NCBI GenBank assembly: GCA_026393275.1
Contig: JAPLAM010000040.1
Coordinates: forward strand, 29,301-93,300
Direction of reading: 5' to 3'
DNA length: 64,000 bases
DNA from: Arthrobacter sp.
GTDB taxonomy: Bacteria; Actinomycetota; Actinomycetes; Actinomycetales; Micrococcaceae
Positions 17,494 through 26,490 of this stretch are shown piece by piece (position 1 is the stretch's first letter; each line of letters starts with the position of its first letter). Position numbers and translations under genes: made by a program. The notes under the pieces were generated by a model. It was not told the origin of the DNA. It saw only the letters and a list, made by a program, of their open reading frames with translations, and did not search any database.

Positions 17494-18538
17494 GTTTGTA
17501 CTCCAATACTCGCTGGATGCCGAAGAGGATCCGGTCAATGTTCGGGATGTATTCATCTTCCAGATCGCCCGAGGGGTACGGGACGTCGAAGCCGGTCACG
17601 CGCTCCACCGGCGCCTTGAGCGTGTCGAAGCAGCTCTGCGTGATCAGCTGGGCCACCTCGGCGCCGAGCCCGGAGGTCAGCGGCGCTTCATGCACGACGA
17701 CGGCGCGGCGCGTCTTGCGCACGGAGGCGGCCAGCCCGGCGGCGTCGATCGGCTTGAGCCAGCGCAGGTCCAGGACCTCGATGTCGATCCCGTCCTCGGC
17801 GGCAAGTTCGGCCACCTGCAGGCAGCGGGAGACCATGGCGCCCCACGCGACGAGTGTGAGATGGCGGCCTTCACGCATGACCTTGGATCCGGTGGGCGCG
17901 TCGCCATCCGCCGCGAAGTCAACCTCGCCCTTCTGCCAGTAGCGGGACTTCGGTTCCATGAAGATCACCGGGTCCGGCCGGGTGGCGGCGTACTTCAGCA
18001 GGTGGTAAGCCTCGTGCGGGTTCGACGGCGAGACCACCTTCAGCCCGGGCACATGGGCGAAAAGTGCCTCGAGACTTTCGCCGTGGTGTTCGGGGGCGCG
18101 GATGCCGCCGAAGCTGGGCACGCGGAGGGTGATCGGCATGGGCATGGTGCCCCGGCTCCGGTAGTTCATCCGGGCAATCTGGCAGACGATCTGGTTGATG
18201 GCCGGGTAGGCGAAGCCGTCGAACTGGACCTCGGGGATGGGGTGGAAGCCGGCCATCGCCAGTCCCACGGACATGCCGAGGATGCCGGATTCCGCCAGCG
18301 GGGTGTCGAAGACCCGCTGTGCGCCGTGCCTGGCCTGCAACCCGTCGGTGATCCGGAAGACGCCACCGAGCCGGCCGCAGTCCTCGCCGAAGATGACGGC
18401 CTTCGGGTTCTCCGCCAGCACCTCGTCGAGGGCCCGGTTGAGCGCCTGCTGCATGGACATCACGGTGACGGAAACGGGCTTGTCTGCGCTCATGGCGGTG
18501 CTCTCCCCGCTAGTGCTCTCGAGAATCGAGTTAGACAT
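17486..18538 (-). CDS. 2-oxo-acid dehydrogenase E1 component, beta subunit
   Basis: A 350-aa transketolase-like subunit. It has MSMQQALNRALDEVL, VFGEDCG-type acidic motif (VIFGEDCGRLGG), the RVFDTPLAESG region, and the C-terminal transketolase domain (LVAWGAMVSRCL, VVVHEAPLTSG). It pairs with the E1 alpha encoded just upstream to decarboxylate a 2-oxo acid or acetoin with thiamine diphosphate. The ATG at 18538 overlaps the E1 alpha stop by 8 nt; a second ATG (18493) is possible. The open frame further upstream overlaps E1 alpha and is rejected. Confidence 0.92.
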   Translation of the reverse strand: MSNSILESTSGESTAMSADKPVSVTVMSMQQALNRALDEVLAENPKAVIFGEDCGRLGGVFRITDGLQARHGAQRVFDTPLAESGILGMSVGLAMAGFHPIPEVQFDGFAYPAINQIVCQIARMNYRSRGTMPMPITLRVPSFGGIRAPEHHGESLEALFAHVPGLKVVSPSNPHEAYHLLKYAATRPDPVIFMEPKSRYWQKGEVDFAADGDAPTGSKVMREGRHLTLVAWGAMVSRCLQVAELAAEDGIDIEVLDLRWLKPIDAAGLAASVRKTRRAVVVHEAPLTSGLGAEVAQLITQSCFDTLKAPVERVTGFDVPYPSGDLEDEYIPNIDRILFGIQRVLEYKRG

Positions 18539-19568
18539 GTTCGGACTCCTCGCGCCAGTTGGCGGCCTGGGCCTGCAGGGCAGGGGTGGTTTCCTGGAAG
18601 ACCAGGTCAAACATCTCGGCTCCGGGGCGGGAGCCGAGGGCCTGGATGCCGGCACGGATGTGTTCCTCTTCGGCCTCGGCGGCGGCGATGGCCTCGGCGA
18701 AGAACGCCTCGTCCGCGATCCCGTCCGCCAGCAGCCGCTGCCGCAGGCGCTCCAGCGGGTCCTCGCCGGCGTCGTTGCGCTCCTCGTCGAGCGAGCGGTA
18801 GCGGCCGGGGTCATCGGAGGTGGAGTGCGGGCCGCGGCGGTAGGTCATGGCCTCGATCAGCACCGGGCCGTTGCCGCGGCGGGCGTGCGCGAAGGCGCGG
18901 CGCGTGGCTTCGACGACGGCGACGACGTCGTTGCCGTCGATCTGCAGGGCCGGCATGCCGTAGCCGGCGGCGCGGGCGGCAACCGAGCCGCCGGCCACCT
19001 GGCGTTCGGTGGGCACGGAGATGGCCCAGCCGTTGTTCTGCACGAAGAAGACCACCGGCGCCTTCATCACGGCGGCGAAGTTCATGGCCTCGTGGACATC
19101 GCCCTGCGAGGAGGCTCCGTCGCCAAAGTAGGTGAGGGCGACCCCGTCCTTCTGCTCCAGGGTCTGGCCGTGGGCCCAGCCGACGGCGTGCAGCACGGAG
19201 CCGGCGACGACGGCCTGGATCGGGGCGAGGCGGGACTTCACCGGATCGTAGAGGCCGCCGTGCCAGGTGGCCTTGTGGGTGGACATGTAGCCCACCATGT
19301 CCACGCCCATGGTCCGGGCGACGCCCATTTCCCGATACGTGGGGAAGACGAAGTCGCGGGTGGTGTCCACGGCGTAGCCGCTGCCCACCTGCGCCGCCTC
19401 CTGGCCGAGTTCCGGGGCGTAGCCGGGGATGATTCCCTGCCGCTGCCAGGCGATCGCGGAGCGGTCGAGGTGACGGACCGCAACCATCAGCGAGTACAGT
19501 TCGCGGAGCTGGGCGGAGGTGAGCGGTCCGGCGTCGTCATCGGGGACCGCGAGGGGAAGTGTGTCCAT
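18531..19568 (-). CDS. 2-oxo-acid dehydrogenase E1 component, alpha subunit
   Basis: A 345-aa thiamine-diphosphate subunit. The cofactor motif runs from GDG (residues 149-151) to NN (178-179), and the phosphorylation-loop-like region YRRGPHSTSDDPGRYR is typical of branched-chain/pyruvate E1 alpha. Substrate could be branched-chain 2-oxo acids, pyruvate or acetoin. The hydrolase gene in the operon favours acetoin-type chemistry. The ATG at 19568 is chosen because TAGGGT lies 7 nt upstream (leaderless pattern). First gene of the four-gene minus-strand operon. Confidence 0.92.
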   Translation of the reverse strand: MDTLPLAVPDDDAGPLTSAQLRELYSLMVAVRHLDRSAIAWQRQGIIPGYAPELGQEAAQVGSGYAVDTTRDFVFPTYREMGVARTMGVDMVGYMSTHKATWHGGLYDPVKSRLAPIQAVVAGSVLHAVGWAHGQTLEQKDGVALTYFGDGASSQGDVHEAMNFAAVMKAPVVFFVQNNGWAISVPTERQVAGGSVAARAAGYGMPALQIDGNDVVAVVEATRRAFAHARRGNGPVLIEAMTYRRGPHSTSDDPGRYRSLDEERNDAGEDPLERLRQRLLADGIADEAFFAEAIAAAEAEEEHIRAGIQALGSRPGAEMFDLVFQETTPALQAQAANWREESEHV

Positions 19569-19696
19569 GCCTGTGACCCTAGTCACCCGCAAGGCGCTGG
19601 GCAATCAGCTCAGGTATTGGTGATCAGGCTGCGCAATTACCTATGCCGAGTCGCTTCACGGGGTGACAATTTGTACGTCGGGTGTAGGTAGTGGCG

Positions 19697-21091
19697 CTAC
19701 TTGCGCCCAGCGGCGTCGGCAGGGCGGCGGGAGCGGGTGAGGCGCGCACCGATCCAGCACGCGGCGGCGATGCCGGCGATCAGCGCCAGGGTGCCGAAGA
19801 GCTGCTTGCTGCTCTCCGGGCTGCTGAAGCCGACGGCGAAAATCAGTGCCAGGAGCAACAGGCCGAAGATGGTCAGCCCGGGGAAGCCCTTCATCCGCAA
19901 CGGCAGGGGAGTGTCGTCGCGGTCGGCCCGGCGGCGGAGGATCAGCTGGGACACCAGGGCCGATCCCCACACCACGAGGCAGGTGGAACCGACCAGCTGG
20001 AACAGCGCCGGCAGCACCCGGTCCGGGAAAAGCAGCTCCAGCACGGCGGCCAGGAAGCCGAAGGCCACCGAGACGCCGACGGCGACCACGGGAACCCGGG
20101 CCGCATTGAGCATCGAGAGGATCCGCGGGGCCTCGCCACGCACGGACAGGGAAAACACCATCCGTGAAGCGCCGTAGAGGTTGGCGTTCAGGGCCGAGAG
20201 CAGTGCGACGACGGCGACCAGGGTGATGGCGGTGCCCGCCCCCGGAATCCGGGCCGCGTCCAGGACGCCCGCGAACGGCGACTTGAGGGCCGCCGACGTC
20301 GACGGGAGGATCGCGGCGATGACGAACACGGAGCCGATGTAGAACACCAGGATTCGCCAGACGACGGTCCGGATGGCCAGCCCCACGCTGTGTTCCGGGT
20401 TTTCGGTCTCGGCGGCCGCCACGCTGACGATTTCGGTGCCGCCGAAGGCGAAGATCACGACGAACAGCGCGGTGGCGATGCCGCCCAGGCCCGCCGGGGC
20501 GAAGTTCGAGGTGATGTTGCCCAGCCCGGGGGAGGCGACGTCGGGGAGCCAGCCCAGCAGCAGCGCGACGCCGACGGCCAGGAACAGCAGGATGGCCACG
20601 ACCTTGAGGATGGCGAACCAGAACTCGAACTCGCCGAAGTTCTTCACCCCGGCCAGGTTGATGGCCGTGAAGGCGGCCATGAAGATCAGCGACAGCCCCC
20701 AGACCGGGATCACGGGCCAGACGGTAAACAGCAGCGCCGACGCGCCGAGGGCTTCGGCCGCGATGACCACCACGAGCTGCAACCACCAGAGCCAGCCCAC
20801 GGTGGCGCCCGCGGTCTTTCCCATGGCCTTTTGTGCGTACACGGAGAACGCGCCGCTGTTCGGGTTGGCGGCGGCCATCTCGCCGAGGGCCCACATGACC
20901 AGGATGATCAGGGTTCCGGCCACCAAGTAGGAAATCAGGACGGCCGGGCCGGCCGCCTGGATGCCGGCCCCCGATCCAAGGAAAAGGCCGGCGCCGATGG
21001 CGCTGCCGAGTCCCATCATGGTGAGCTGGCGGGGCTTCATGCTGTGGCCGAGTTTCAGGGCCGGGCGCTCCGCGGCGGACTTCGTTGTCAT
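19697..21091 (-). CDS. Amino-acid permease (APC superfamily)
   Basis: A 464-aa 12-helix permease of the amino-acid transporter (AAT/GABA permease-like) family. The N-terminal LTMMGLGSAIGAGLFLGSG motif and ALGEMAAANPNSGAFSVYA after helix 2 are typical. The ATG at 21091 has an aagaagg ribosome site; the longer frame to 21136 is rejected. It is divergent from an AsnC regulator with a perfect palindrome between them, so it is probably the regulator's target and imports an amino acid. Confidence 0.9.
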   Translation of the reverse strand: MTTKSAAERPALKLGHSMKPRQLTMMGLGSAIGAGLFLGSGAGIQAAGPAVLISYLVAGTLIILVMWALGEMAAANPNSGAFSVYAQKAMGKTAGATVGWLWWLQLVVVIAAEALGASALLFTVWPVIPVWGLSLIFMAAFTAINLAGVKNFGEFEFWFAILKVVAILLFLAVGVALLLGWLPDVASPGLGNITSNFAPAGLGGIATALFVVIFAFGGTEIVSVAAAETENPEHSVGLAIRTVVWRILVFYIGSVFVIAAILPSTSAALKSPFAGVLDAARIPGAGTAITLVAVVALLSALNANLYGASRMVFSLSVRGEAPRILSMLNAARVPVVAVGVSVAFGFLAAVLELLFPDRVLPALFQLVGSTCLVVWGSALVSQLILRRRADRDDTPLPLRMKGFPGLTIFGLLLLALIFAVGFSSPESSKQLFGTLALIAGIAAACWIGARLTRSRRPADAAGRK

Positions 21092-21210
21092 GCTGGCGAA
21101 CCTTCTTAGCTGGTGGCGGCGTCCTTTTGGGACCATACGAATTTACCGCCCCGGGAGGGCCGTTCCGCACGGACGGCGTGAGAGCATGGTTGCAGTCTGT
21201 TGAACCATTG

Positions 21211-21233
21211 GCACAAATCGCGACGATTTGTGC
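21211..21233. promoter_or_regulatory. Perfect palindromic operator between permease and AsnC regulator
   Basis: gcacaaatcg-cga-cgatttgtgc: 10-bp arms, fully symmetric, 3-bp spacer. It lies 30 nt before the AsnC start and 120 nt before the permease start. AsnC/Lrp proteins typically bind such AT-containing dyads in divergent regions; autoregulation is the simplest reading. Confidence 0.65.
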
Positions 21234-21262
21234 TGTTGAAATCCTGAAGGCAAGGAAACTAC

Positions 21263-21736
21263 GTGAACGTCGACCCGCTGGACGCGAAGATTGTCCGATT
21301 CTTCACGGATTCTCCGCGGGCCTCCGTCCTGGAGGCATCCCGGGTGCTGAAGGTGGCCCGCGCCACCGTGCAGTCACGGCTGGACCGGATGCAGGACAGC
21401 GGCGTCATCGGTTCCTGGGTCCCGCAGCCGGACCCGGCCCACTTCGGCTATCCGGTGGTGGCGTTCTGCTCGCTGACCATCAACCAGGACCTGGGGCACG
21501 ACGCCGTCGTCGAGGCGCTCGCGCGGATCCCCGAACTGATCGAGATCCACACGGTCTCCGGGAGCTCGGACCTGATGGCGCGCATCGCGGCGCGCTCCAA
21601 CTCTGACCTGCAGCGCGTGCTTGACGCCATGATTGCCACGAAAACGGTGCTGCGCTCGTCCTCAGTGATCGTGCTGAACACCCATTTCCAGGGCCGGACC
21701 CTGCCGCTGCTGGAAGCCGCCGCCCGCGGCCGCTAG
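21263..21736 (+). CDS. Lrp/AsnC-family regulator
   Basis: A 157-aa protein with an N-terminal winged helix (LDAKIVRFFTDSPRASVLEA, a helix-turn-helix ending ATVQSRLDRMQDSGVI) and a C-terminal RAM ligand-binding domain (IHTVSGSSDLMARIAARSNS). A GTG start follows aaggcaagga. These regulators sense amino acids; the divergent permease is the likely target. The second half is slightly shorter than Lrp. Confidence 0.9.
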   Translation: MNVDPLDAKIVRFFTDSPRASVLEASRVLKVARATVQSRLDRMQDSGVIGSWVPQPDPAHFGYPVVAFCSLTINQDLGHDAVVEALARIPELIEIHTVSGSSDLMARIAARSNSDLQRVLDAMIATKTVLRSSSVIVLNTHFQGRTLPLLEAAARGR

Positions 21737-21757
21737 GTCAAGCCGCGGCCCGCGGGG

Positions 21758-22384
21758 CTACAGCACGCTGAGGTTCCCGGGCAGGCCGGAGCGGCCGGTA
21801 AGCAGGAGCAGCAGGTCCCCCGCTGCGGGCAGGTGCGCGCCGATTGTCGCCGCGAGTTCCAAGGACGCCGCCACCGCGGGGCCGAGCGGGGCGGGCGCCG
21901 GGAGGTCCAGTGCGCGGGCCAGGTCCAGGCTGTGCACGGCCAGCTCGAAGGTCCGCGTCGGCAGGTAGTCGATCAGCGCCATCGCACCCGCCGGGGTGGC
22001 CACCGCCGCGTCATCCGGGGTGTCGCGGAGCAGCGTGCTGACCCGCCGGACGAGGTCCTTCACGGCCGCCGCCGGATCAGCTCCCAGAGCCTCGCCCGCC
22101 TCCCGGCCGCGCTGGGCGATCACGTCCGGCGCCATGGAGTTCCGGACGGCCAGGAAGTAAGCAGTCGGGCTGTCCACGCGTTCCCCGGTGGCCGGCGTCG
22201 AGAGGTAGGTCCCCACCGTACTCAGGGCCCGGCTGGCGTGGCCGGTGAGCCCGCGCACGTCCCATTCGCCCAGTGCCGGCTTCGACCAGGCGCGCTCCGG
22301 CACCTGTTCCACCAGCTCCAGGAAGGCACGGGCGGCCCCGAGGTAGCAGGCCCTGATTGTTTCGCTGTCCGTTGCGCCGTCCAT
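21758..22384 (-). CDS. Mycothiol-dependent maleylpyruvate isomerase-like (DinB-fold) protein
   Basis: A 208-aa protein with the four-helix DinB/MDMPI-N fold typical of actinobacterial TIGR03083/03086 proteins. Features are LVEQVPERAWSKPALGEWDVRGLTGHA near the N-terminus, with a His corresponding to the metal site, and a second His in the FELAVHSLDLARAL segment. It probably binds a metal and may use mycothiol. The substrate is unknown. An ATTAAT box lies 7 nt before the ATG. No maleylpyruvate pathway genes are nearby. Confidence 0.75.
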   Translation of the reverse strand: MDGATDSETIRACYLGAARAFLELVEQVPERAWSKPALGEWDVRGLTGHASRALSTVGTYLSTPATGERVDSPTAYFLAVRNSMAPDVIAQRGREAGEALGADPAAAVKDLVRRVSTLLRDTPDDAAVATPAGAMALIDYLPTRTFELAVHSLDLARALDLPAPAPLGPAVAASLELAATIGAHLPAAGDLLLLLTGRSGLPGNLSVL

Positions 22385-22530
22385 GCCGCCGATTAATACA
22401 GCAGCGGACTCGGGCTTTCAACCACGGGCCGCACAGCCCCGGCCGCGCGGGCGCCGCCACACGGGCTGCACAACCCCGGCTGCGCGGGCTGGAGTGACAC
22501 ATTTCCCTAATGGGCGATCGGGTCGTAGAA

Positions 22531-22559
22531 TTAGTTCTAGTCAATTTGACTATAACTAA
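22531..22559. promoter_or_regulatory. 29-bp near-perfect palindrome, NrtR-type operator of the nad operon
   Basis: Arms ttagttctagtcaa (22531-22544) and ttgactataactaa (22546-22559) around a single central T; only one of 14 pairs fails. It overlaps likely promoter hexamers (TAGAAT 22526-22531, TATAAC 22551-22556). It lies directly upstream of the Nudix-like regulator and nadABC, so autoregulation by that protein is the simplest model. AT-rich against a GC-rich background. Confidence 0.8.
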
Positions 22560-22685
22560 CCGGCGGTAGGGCCGGAATCGTCCGGGCGGTCCGCAGAGGC
22601 CGCTCCGGACCCCGGAAAGCGGGGGTCGATCACCGTCTACACCTCACCAGGCAACGTCTCGGAGCGCCAGCTCGCGCCGCCGTCG

Positions 22686-23345
22686 TTGGCTATTTCCACC
22701 GTGATCTTCGCGTTGCGCCCGAGCGAGAGCTCCGGCCGCCCTACGCTGTGGATCCCGCTGGTGCGCCGGATCAGGGCGCCTTTCAAAAGTCTGTGGGCCC
22801 TCCCCGGCGGCCCGCTGACACATTCGGAGTCGCTGCAGGACGCCGCTTCCCGGAACCTGCGCGAGACCACCGGGCTGGCGCCGAGCTACCTTGAGCAGCT
22901 CTACGCGTTCGGCGGCCTTCACCGCTCACCCACCCAGCGCATCGTGTCGATCGTCTACTGGGCGCTGGTCCAGCCCACCGAAGCCGCGCTCGCCGACGAA
23001 TCCGAAAACGTCCGCTGGTTCCGGGCCGACCGGCTTGGCGAACTGGCCTTCGACCACAAATCGATCATCGACTACGCGCTCTGGCGGCTGCGGAACAAGA
23101 TGGCCTACGGCTCGATCGCCTACCACCTGCTCGGCGAGTACTTCACGCTCGCCCAGGTCCGGGAAGTCTATGAGGCGGTCCTGGACCGCGAGCTTGACCC
23201 GGCCAACTTCCGGCGCCAGATCAAGGCCACCCCGGAAATCGAAGAAACCGACGACTACCTCCAGGGCGGCAAGCACCGCCCGCCCCGCCTCTACCGCTTT
23301 ACCGGCCGCCCCGGCCTCGATCCAGATAACAGGAGCACACCATGA
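22686..23345 (+). CDS. nrtR: NrtR-type Nudix-domain repressor of NAD synthesis
   Basis: At least 219 aa: an N-terminal Nudix domain (ALPGGPLTHSESLQDAA) followed by a winged-helix C-terminus (FTLAQVREVYEAVLD, then DPANFRRQI). The Nudix box is G-x5-E-x7-R-N-L-R-E-T-T-G-L. Canonical REUxEExGU glutamates are replaced by Asn and Thr, so catalysis is probably lost and ligand (ADP-ribose/NAD product) sensing remains. The start is unclear: TTG at 22686 is the first standard start codon, but the frame is open from 22560. A non-standard ATC at 22629 after cggaaagcggggg would add 19 residues. The stop overlaps nadA. Confidence 0.85.
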   Translation: MAISTVIFALRPSESSGRPTLWIPLVRRIRAPFKSLWALPGGPLTHSESLQDAASRNLRETTGLAPSYLEQLYAFGGLHRSPTQRIVSIVYWALVQPTEAALADESENVRWFRADRLGELAFDHKSIIDYALWRLRNKMAYGSIAYHLLGEYFTLAQVREVYEAVLDRELDPANFRRQIKATPEIEETDDYLQGGKHRPPRLYRFTGRPGLDPDNRSTP

Positions 23346-24652
23346 GCAGCGTCAACACGGCGATCCAGCTGATCACGCGCGAGCAGGCCGACGGCAGCGC
23401 CAACGGCGGGGCAACAGCTTCCACCTGCAGCCCGGCCCTCGCCCGCGGCCCCTGGGACTTCGACTCCGCCGAGGCCCGTGCCGGCGTGCCGGCGTACGGG
23501 CCCGGCGCGTCCATGGCGGACAGCGCGCCGCGGTCGACGCCCCGGCAGGGCCAGCTGCCGGAGGAATACCGCCTGGCCGGCGACGCCGAACTGGACGCAA
23601 GGATCCGGGCCGCCAAGGCGGCGCTGGGCGACCGGGCCGTCATCCTGGGCCACTTCTACCAGCGCGACGAGGTGGTCGAATACGCCGACTTCGTGGGGGA
23701 CTCCTTCCAGCTCGCCAACGCCGCCCTGACCCGGCCGGATGCCGAGGCCATCGTCTTCTGCGGCGTGCACTTCATGGCCGAAACCGCGGATATCCTCTCC
23801 GGCCCGGAGCAGGCCGTGATCCTGCCCAACCTGGCCGCCGGGTGCTCGATGGCGGACATGGCTGACATAGATTCGGTCACCGAATGCTGGGAGCAGCTGG
23901 AGGAACTCTTCGGCACCGAGCCCGACGCCGACGGCCGGGTCCCGGTCATTCCGGTCACCTACATGAACTCCTCGGCCGCGCTGAAAGGCTTCTGCGGCGA
24001 GCACGGCGGGATCGTCTGCACGTCCTCGAACGCCGCCACCGTGCTGGAGTGGGCTTTCGAACGGGGCCAGCGGGTGCTGTTCTTCCCCGACCAGCACCTC
24101 GGCCGCAACACCGCCAAAGCCATGGGCGTGCCGCTGGAACAGATGCCGCTGTGGAACCCGCGCAAGGAATTCGGCGGCAATGACGGGCAGGCCCTGCAGG
24201 ACTCCCGCGTGATCCTCTGGCACGGCTTCTGCTCCGTGCACAAACGCTTCAACGTGGCCCAGATCGAAAAGGCCCGCGCCGAGTTCCCCGGCGTCCAGGT
24301 GATCGTGCACCCCGAGTGCCCCATGGAGGTGGTGGACGCCGCGGATTCGGCCGGTTCCACCGATTTCATCCGGAAGGCCATTGCCGCCGCCACCGAGCCC
24401 ACCACGTTCGCGGTCGGCACCGAGATCAACCTGGTCAACCGGCTGGCCGCGGAATACCCGCAGCACACCATCTTCTGCCTGGACCCGGTGATCTGCCCCT
24501 GCTCCACGATGTACCGCATCCACCCCGGCTACCTCGCCTGGGTGCTGGAGGCACTCGTCCGCGGCGAGGTGGTCAACCGCATCACGGTGGCGGACGACGT
24601 CGCGGCCCCCGCCCGCGTCGCGCTGGAACGCATGCTGGCGGCGCGGCCATGA
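23342..24652 (+). CDS. nadA: Quinolinate synthase
   Basis: A 436-aa [4Fe-4S] enzyme condensing iminoaspartate with dihydroxyacetone phosphate to quinolinate. Family motifs are LGHFYQRDEVVEYADFVGDS, FCGVHFMAETADILS (first cluster Cys), HPECPMEVVDAAD and CPCSTMYRIHP (cluster Cys). It has the extended N-terminus seen in actinobacterial NadA, about 75 residues before the core. The aggag ribosome site lies before the ATG, which overlaps the nrtR stop. The stop overlaps nadB (ATGA). Confidence 0.97.
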   Translation: MSSVNTAIQLITREQADGSANGGATASTCSPALARGPWDFDSAEARAGVPAYGPGASMADSAPRSTPRQGQLPEEYRLAGDAELDARIRAAKAALGDRAVILGHFYQRDEVVEYADFVGDSFQLANAALTRPDAEAIVFCGVHFMAETADILSGPEQAVILPNLAAGCSMADMADIDSVTECWEQLEELFGTEPDADGRVPVIPVTYMNSSAALKGFCGEHGGIVCTSSNAATVLEWAFERGQRVLFFPDQHLGRNTAKAMGVPLEQMPLWNPRKEFGGNDGQALQDSRVILWHGFCSVHKRFNVAQIEKARAEFPGVQVIVHPECPMEVVDAADSAGSTDFIRKAIAAATEPTTFAVGTEINLVNRLAAEYPQHTIFCLDPVICPCSTMYRIHPGYLAWVLEALVRGEVVNRITVADDVAAPARVALERMLAARP

Positions 24653-26490
24653 CCAGGCGACTCGTCGTCGTCGGCAGCGGGATCGCCGGGCTGTACGCGG
24701 CGTTGCTCGCCTCCGAGGCATCACCGGCCGCCGAAGTGGTGCTGTTGACCAAGGGCATGCTCGAGGAGAGCAACACGTTCTACGCCCAGGGCGGGGTGTC
24801 CGCCGTGCTGGCGCCGGCCGAGGCCGCCCCGGGCGACTCCGTCGCGGCGCACATCGCCGACACCCTCGCCGCCGGGGCTGGGCACAACAACCCCGACGCC
24901 GTGCGCATCCTGTGCACCGAGGCCGTCCAGGACATTGCCGGGCTGCGCCGCTTCGGCGTGCGCTTCGACGTCGGTGCCGACGGCGGGCCCGCCCTGGGAC
25001 TCGAAGCCGCGCATTCCGCCGCCCGCATCCTGCACGCCGGCGGCGACGCGACCGGCGCCTGCATCGCCCGCGGGCTCACGGCCGCGGTGCTGGGCCGCGC
25101 CGGCGAGGGCAGGCTGCGGGTCGATACCGGTGCCTTCGTGACCGAATTGCTGACCGGAAGCCGCCACCCTGCCTCACACGCCACCCCGGGCGCCGTCACC
25201 GGGGTCGCCTACCTCGCCGGCGGAGCACTGAGGCAGTTGGACGCCGACGCCGTGCTGCTCGCCACCGGCGGGGCCGGGCGGCTGTTCGCCCGGACCAGCA
25301 ACCCCTCCGTCGCCACCGCCGACGGCCTCGCCCTGGCTTGGCGCGCCGGGGCCGCCGTCCGCGACCTGGAATTCTTCCAGTTCCACCCCACCACGCTCGC
25401 CGCGGCCGAAGCGCCCGGCGGCCCGCTCGCGCTGCTGATCTCCGAGGCGGTCCGCGGCGAGGGCGCCGTCCTGCTGGACGCTGCCGGCCACCGGTTCATG
25501 CCCGACTACCACCCGGACGCGGAGCTGGCCCCGCGGGACGTCGTCTCCCGCAGCATCGCGCTGCACCTGGCGGCCAAGGGGCTGCCGGCGGACAGCCCCG
25601 TGTACCTCGACGCCCGCGGCATCGAAACCCGCCGCGGGAACGGCTTCCTGGCCCGGCGGTTCCCCACGATCACCGCCCGGACGCGCGCCGCCGGCTACGA
25701 CTGGACCGCCGAGCCCCTGCCGGTGTCTCCGGCCGCGCACTACTGGATGGGCGGGGTCGCCACCGATCTGAGCGGACGCACCTCGGTGCCGGGCCTCTAC
25801 GCCGCAGGGGAGGTGGCGTGCACCGGCGTCCAGGGCGCCAACCGGCTGGCTAGCAATTCGCTGCTCGAAGGGTTGGTCTTCGGGCGGCGGGCGGTGGAGG
25901 ACTTCCTGAGTCTTGAACCGTCGCACGACGGCACTGCTCCGCGTGCTCCCCACGATCGCCCTAACCTCGCAAGCTCGGCCAGGGAACCCGGATCGTGTGG
26001 GCCCACGGCCGCGGGCGGCCTCGCCTTGACGCACGCTTCCGCAGTACCGTCGCGCGACTGTGCCGGGGATGGAACCACCCCGGCGGCGCCCGATGGTGCT
26101 GAGGAGACTGTGCCTGATCCGGGGTCGTTCAGTAGGGAGGGGCTGGGGCGGTTGATGACTAGTGCCGCTGGGGTGTTGCGCAGCGGGGAGCAGTTGGGGG
26201 AGGCCGAGGCTACCCTTGCGGCCTGGGGCGCCGTCGTCCGGCCGGAGACCGTTACGGACGCCGCCGACCCGCGCGAGCACGAGGACCGCAACCTGCTGTT
26301 GGCCGCTCGCCTGCTCGTGGAAGCCGCCCGTAACCGGAAGGTATCGCTGGGCGCCCACTTCCGGACCGACCCGGCCCCCGGCGCCACCCTGTCCGCGGTA
26401 CTGGCTGCCCCTGCCCGCGCCACCCCGGCCGGGACGCACAGCCGCCGGGCCGCCGCCGTATTCCGCACGAAACAAAGGATCTCGTCATGA
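24649..26490 (+). CDS. nadB: L-aspartate oxidase
   Basis: A 613-aa FAD enzyme oxidising L-aspartate to iminoaspartate. FAD motif GSGIAG is at residues 8-13. FYAQGGVSAVLAP, HSAARILHAGGDATG and EFFQFHPTTLA follow, and YWMGGVATDLSGRTS and GANRLASNSLLEGLVFG end the catalytic core. Between the core and the C-terminal helical domain lies an unusual linker at residues 422-493 that is rich in Pro/Ala/Ser/Thr, with bases less codon-biased than neighbours. The C-terminal part (AEATLAAWG, RNLLLAARLLVEAARNR) is intact. ATGA overlaps link it to nadA and nadC. Confidence 0.95.
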   Translation: MTRRLVVVGSGIAGLYAALLASEASPAAEVVLLTKGMLEESNTFYAQGGVSAVLAPAEAAPGDSVAAHIADTLAAGAGHNNPDAVRILCTEAVQDIAGLRRFGVRFDVGADGGPALGLEAAHSAARILHAGGDATGACIARGLTAAVLGRAGEGRLRVDTGAFVTELLTGSRHPASHATPGAVTGVAYLAGGALRQLDADAVLLATGGAGRLFARTSNPSVATADGLALAWRAGAAVRDLEFFQFHPTTLAAAEAPGGPLALLISEAVRGEGAVLLDAAGHRFMPDYHPDAELAPRDVVSRSIALHLAAKGLPADSPVYLDARGIETRRGNGFLARRFPTITARTRAAGYDWTAEPLPVSPAAHYWMGGVATDLSGRTSVPGLYAAGEVACTGVQGANRLASNSLLEGLVFGRRAVEDFLSLEPSHDGTAPRAPHDRPNLASSAREPGSCGPTAAGGLALTHASAVPSRDCAGDGTTPAAPDGAEETVPDPGSFSREGLGRLMTSAAGVLRSGEQLGEAEATLAAWGAVVRPETVTDAADPREHEDRNLLLAARLLVEAARNRKVSLGAHFRTDPAPGATLSAVLAAPARATPAGTHSRRAAAVFRTKQRISS

